Source of the DNA: JACZSB01 sp965372015 | Lineage (GTDB): Bacteria; Fidelibacterota; Marinisomatia; SCGC-AAA003-L08; TS1B11 | DNA length: 14,580 nt | Direction of reading: 5' to 3' | Assembly (NCBI GenBank): GCA_965372015.1 | Contig: CBDVAP010000070.1 | Span: 1 to 14,580 of the forward strand | In this document: piece by piece, positions 13,843 through 14,580 of the stretch | Layout: each line of letters opens with the position of its first letter | Position numbering within the stretch: position 1 is the first letter of the stretch | Position numbers and translations under genes: made by a program | Notes under the pieces: model-generated | Seen by the model: the letters and a program-made list of their open reading frames with translations, nothing else | Database searches by the model: none | What the model was told of the DNA's origin: nothing

Positions 13843-14580
13843 TCAGCGCTCTACTTTCCCAATGGGGAAGGCAGTGCCCGTCTTTGGGGTAGTGGGATAT
13901 TGCGCTCGCTTGAACTCCCGCTTGGCGATTACCGGGACCTCGTCCTCCACGTAGTCGGCCAGTTCACTGGTTTTCACGAAGCCGTCCCGGTTGGCATCGG
14001 CCTCACCGGTCAGGCCCTGGCTTAAAACGTAGGTGAACAGCCCATGCCCTTTGTATCCTTCGAAGGCTGCCTGGCTTGATGAGGACGCTGATATGACCGC
14101 CGAGCCTACCGCCCTGGAAAGCAGTTTCATGGCCGTGGACTCGTCCAGCCCTCGCGTTAATGTCGCCACCTGTAGACTGGCCCCCATGGCCCCCGAGTTG
14201 CAGGTATCGAACAGGATCATCTTTTTCCCGGCCGGTACGTTGATCAACAGGTCCTGCAACTCCTTCTGGGCCAACGCCGTTTCCTTGAGCTTGCGGGTGG
14301 TGAGCGATCCCACGTTGGAGGTGATCATATAATAGGTGCCATCATCAACCAGGCCGTGGCTGGCCACGTAGAATACGAAGGTGTCGGCCGGCCCCAGTTT
14401 CTGCATCGACTCAAGTGCGCTTACGATCCGCTCCCGGGAAGTCTCATTTACAGTGGTCAGGCGGTTTATCTCAACCTTATCAAACAGGCCCGTGGTGGCT
14501 TTTTTCAAACTTGTCTCAAACAGCAGCGCATCAGGGACAGCATACTTCAGTGATATGTCGGGATTTTCGTACTCGTTGAT
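13843..14580 (-). CDS. Caspase-family (C14) protein with EF-hand-like loop (5' end outside window)
   Basis: The frame is open to the right edge, so the true start is beyond the window; the internal TTG at 14508 is not a start. The visible 245 residues form a caspase domain. INEYENPDISLKYAVPDA is the usual first strand and helix, YVASHG carries the His (codon 14358-14356), and FDTCNSGAMG carries the Cys (codon 14202-14200). This domain differs from the four downstream (SHG rather than GHG, TCNSG rather than ACFSG) and lacks the FVRKR end. Near the C-terminus, DANRDGFVKTSE (13998-13963) fits the 12-residue EF-hand calcium loop with D, N, D, G and E in place, followed by LADYVEDEVP, common in bacterial caspases. 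It lies 37 bp upstream of the DUF4384 gene, probably cotranscribed. Confidence 0.88.
   Translation of the reverse strand: MNEYENPDISLKYAVPDALLFETSLKKATTGLFDKVEINRLTTVNETSRERIVSALESMQKLGPADTFVFYVASHGLVDDGTYYMITSNVGSLTTRKLKETALAQKELQDLLINVPAGKKMILFDTCNSGAMGASLQVATLTRGLDESTAMKLLSRAVGSAVISASSSSQAAFEGYKGHGLFTYVLSQGLTGEADANRDGFVKTSELADYVEDEVPVIAKREFKRAQYPTTPKTGTAFPIGKVER

Noticed and set aside
14508..14508. TTG start for a 221-residue caspase protein
   Set aside because: The same frame continues upstream with the conserved first strand of the caspase fold to the window edge, so the TTG is internal.
1..14580. tRNA or rRNA genes
   Set aside because: No cloverleaf-like segment or recognisable rRNA sequence was seen in the short gaps between genes; this was by eye only.

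Overview
The window looks like part of a chromosome from a Gram-negative, probably uncultured, bacterium. Almost every gene is on the minus strand. The main genes are moderately GC-rich, and nearly every product begins with a signal peptide, so most act in the periplasm or outside the cell. The mix of CsgG/LpoB-like, LPP20-like, FecR, DUF4384, SLH, TPR and caspase modules suggests the FCB superphylum or a nearby candidate phylum such as Marinimicrobia. This is an inference from domain style; no marker gene is present.

Layout, in the direction of transcription (right to left). A caspase-family (C14) protein with an EF-hand-like loop is cut by the right edge (14580-13843). It is followed by an LPP20-like/DUF4384 protein (13805-12231). 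Then come four large exported proteins, each with a different N-terminal module fused to the same C-terminal cassette, which is one Ig-like domain plus one C14 caspase domain. Their N-terminal modules are CsgG/LpoB-like (12037-10331), LPP20/FlgT-like (10255-8612), TPR plus SLH-like (8547-6217) and thioredoxin-like (6133-4439). A FecR-domain protein (4437-3589) starts one base after the last stop codon. Gaps are mostly 1-83 bp, so this is probably one operon, with a longer 193-bp gap at 12038-12230 that holds short repeats.

The left part (about 1.9-3.45 kb) is a scar region. It holds a WD40 gene truncated after one repeat and joined to a decayed transposase tail, a second IS3-family transposase remnant, and between them one AT-rich plus-strand gene for an exported protein of unknown function. 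At the left edge is an exported protein with about eleven 40-residue TPR units and the beginning of a CHAT (caspase-like) region, truncated by the window.

Taken together, the locus is a tandem array of exported caspase-fold proteins: five C14 domains with visible His/Cys dyads, plus a probable CHAT protein. The four central paralogs alternate between two caspase subtypes, as if a two-gene unit had duplicated and then exchanged sensor domains. A 36-bp block, readable as a 12-codon peptide close to AERRVVITTM, lies 39-43 nt before the start codons of four genes and also encodes part of the C-terminus of the DUF4384 protein. The constant leader, variable N-terminus and constant caspase cassette suggest a modular cell-envelope protease system in which different sensors share one effector. 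Substrates and physiological role cannot be read from the sequence.
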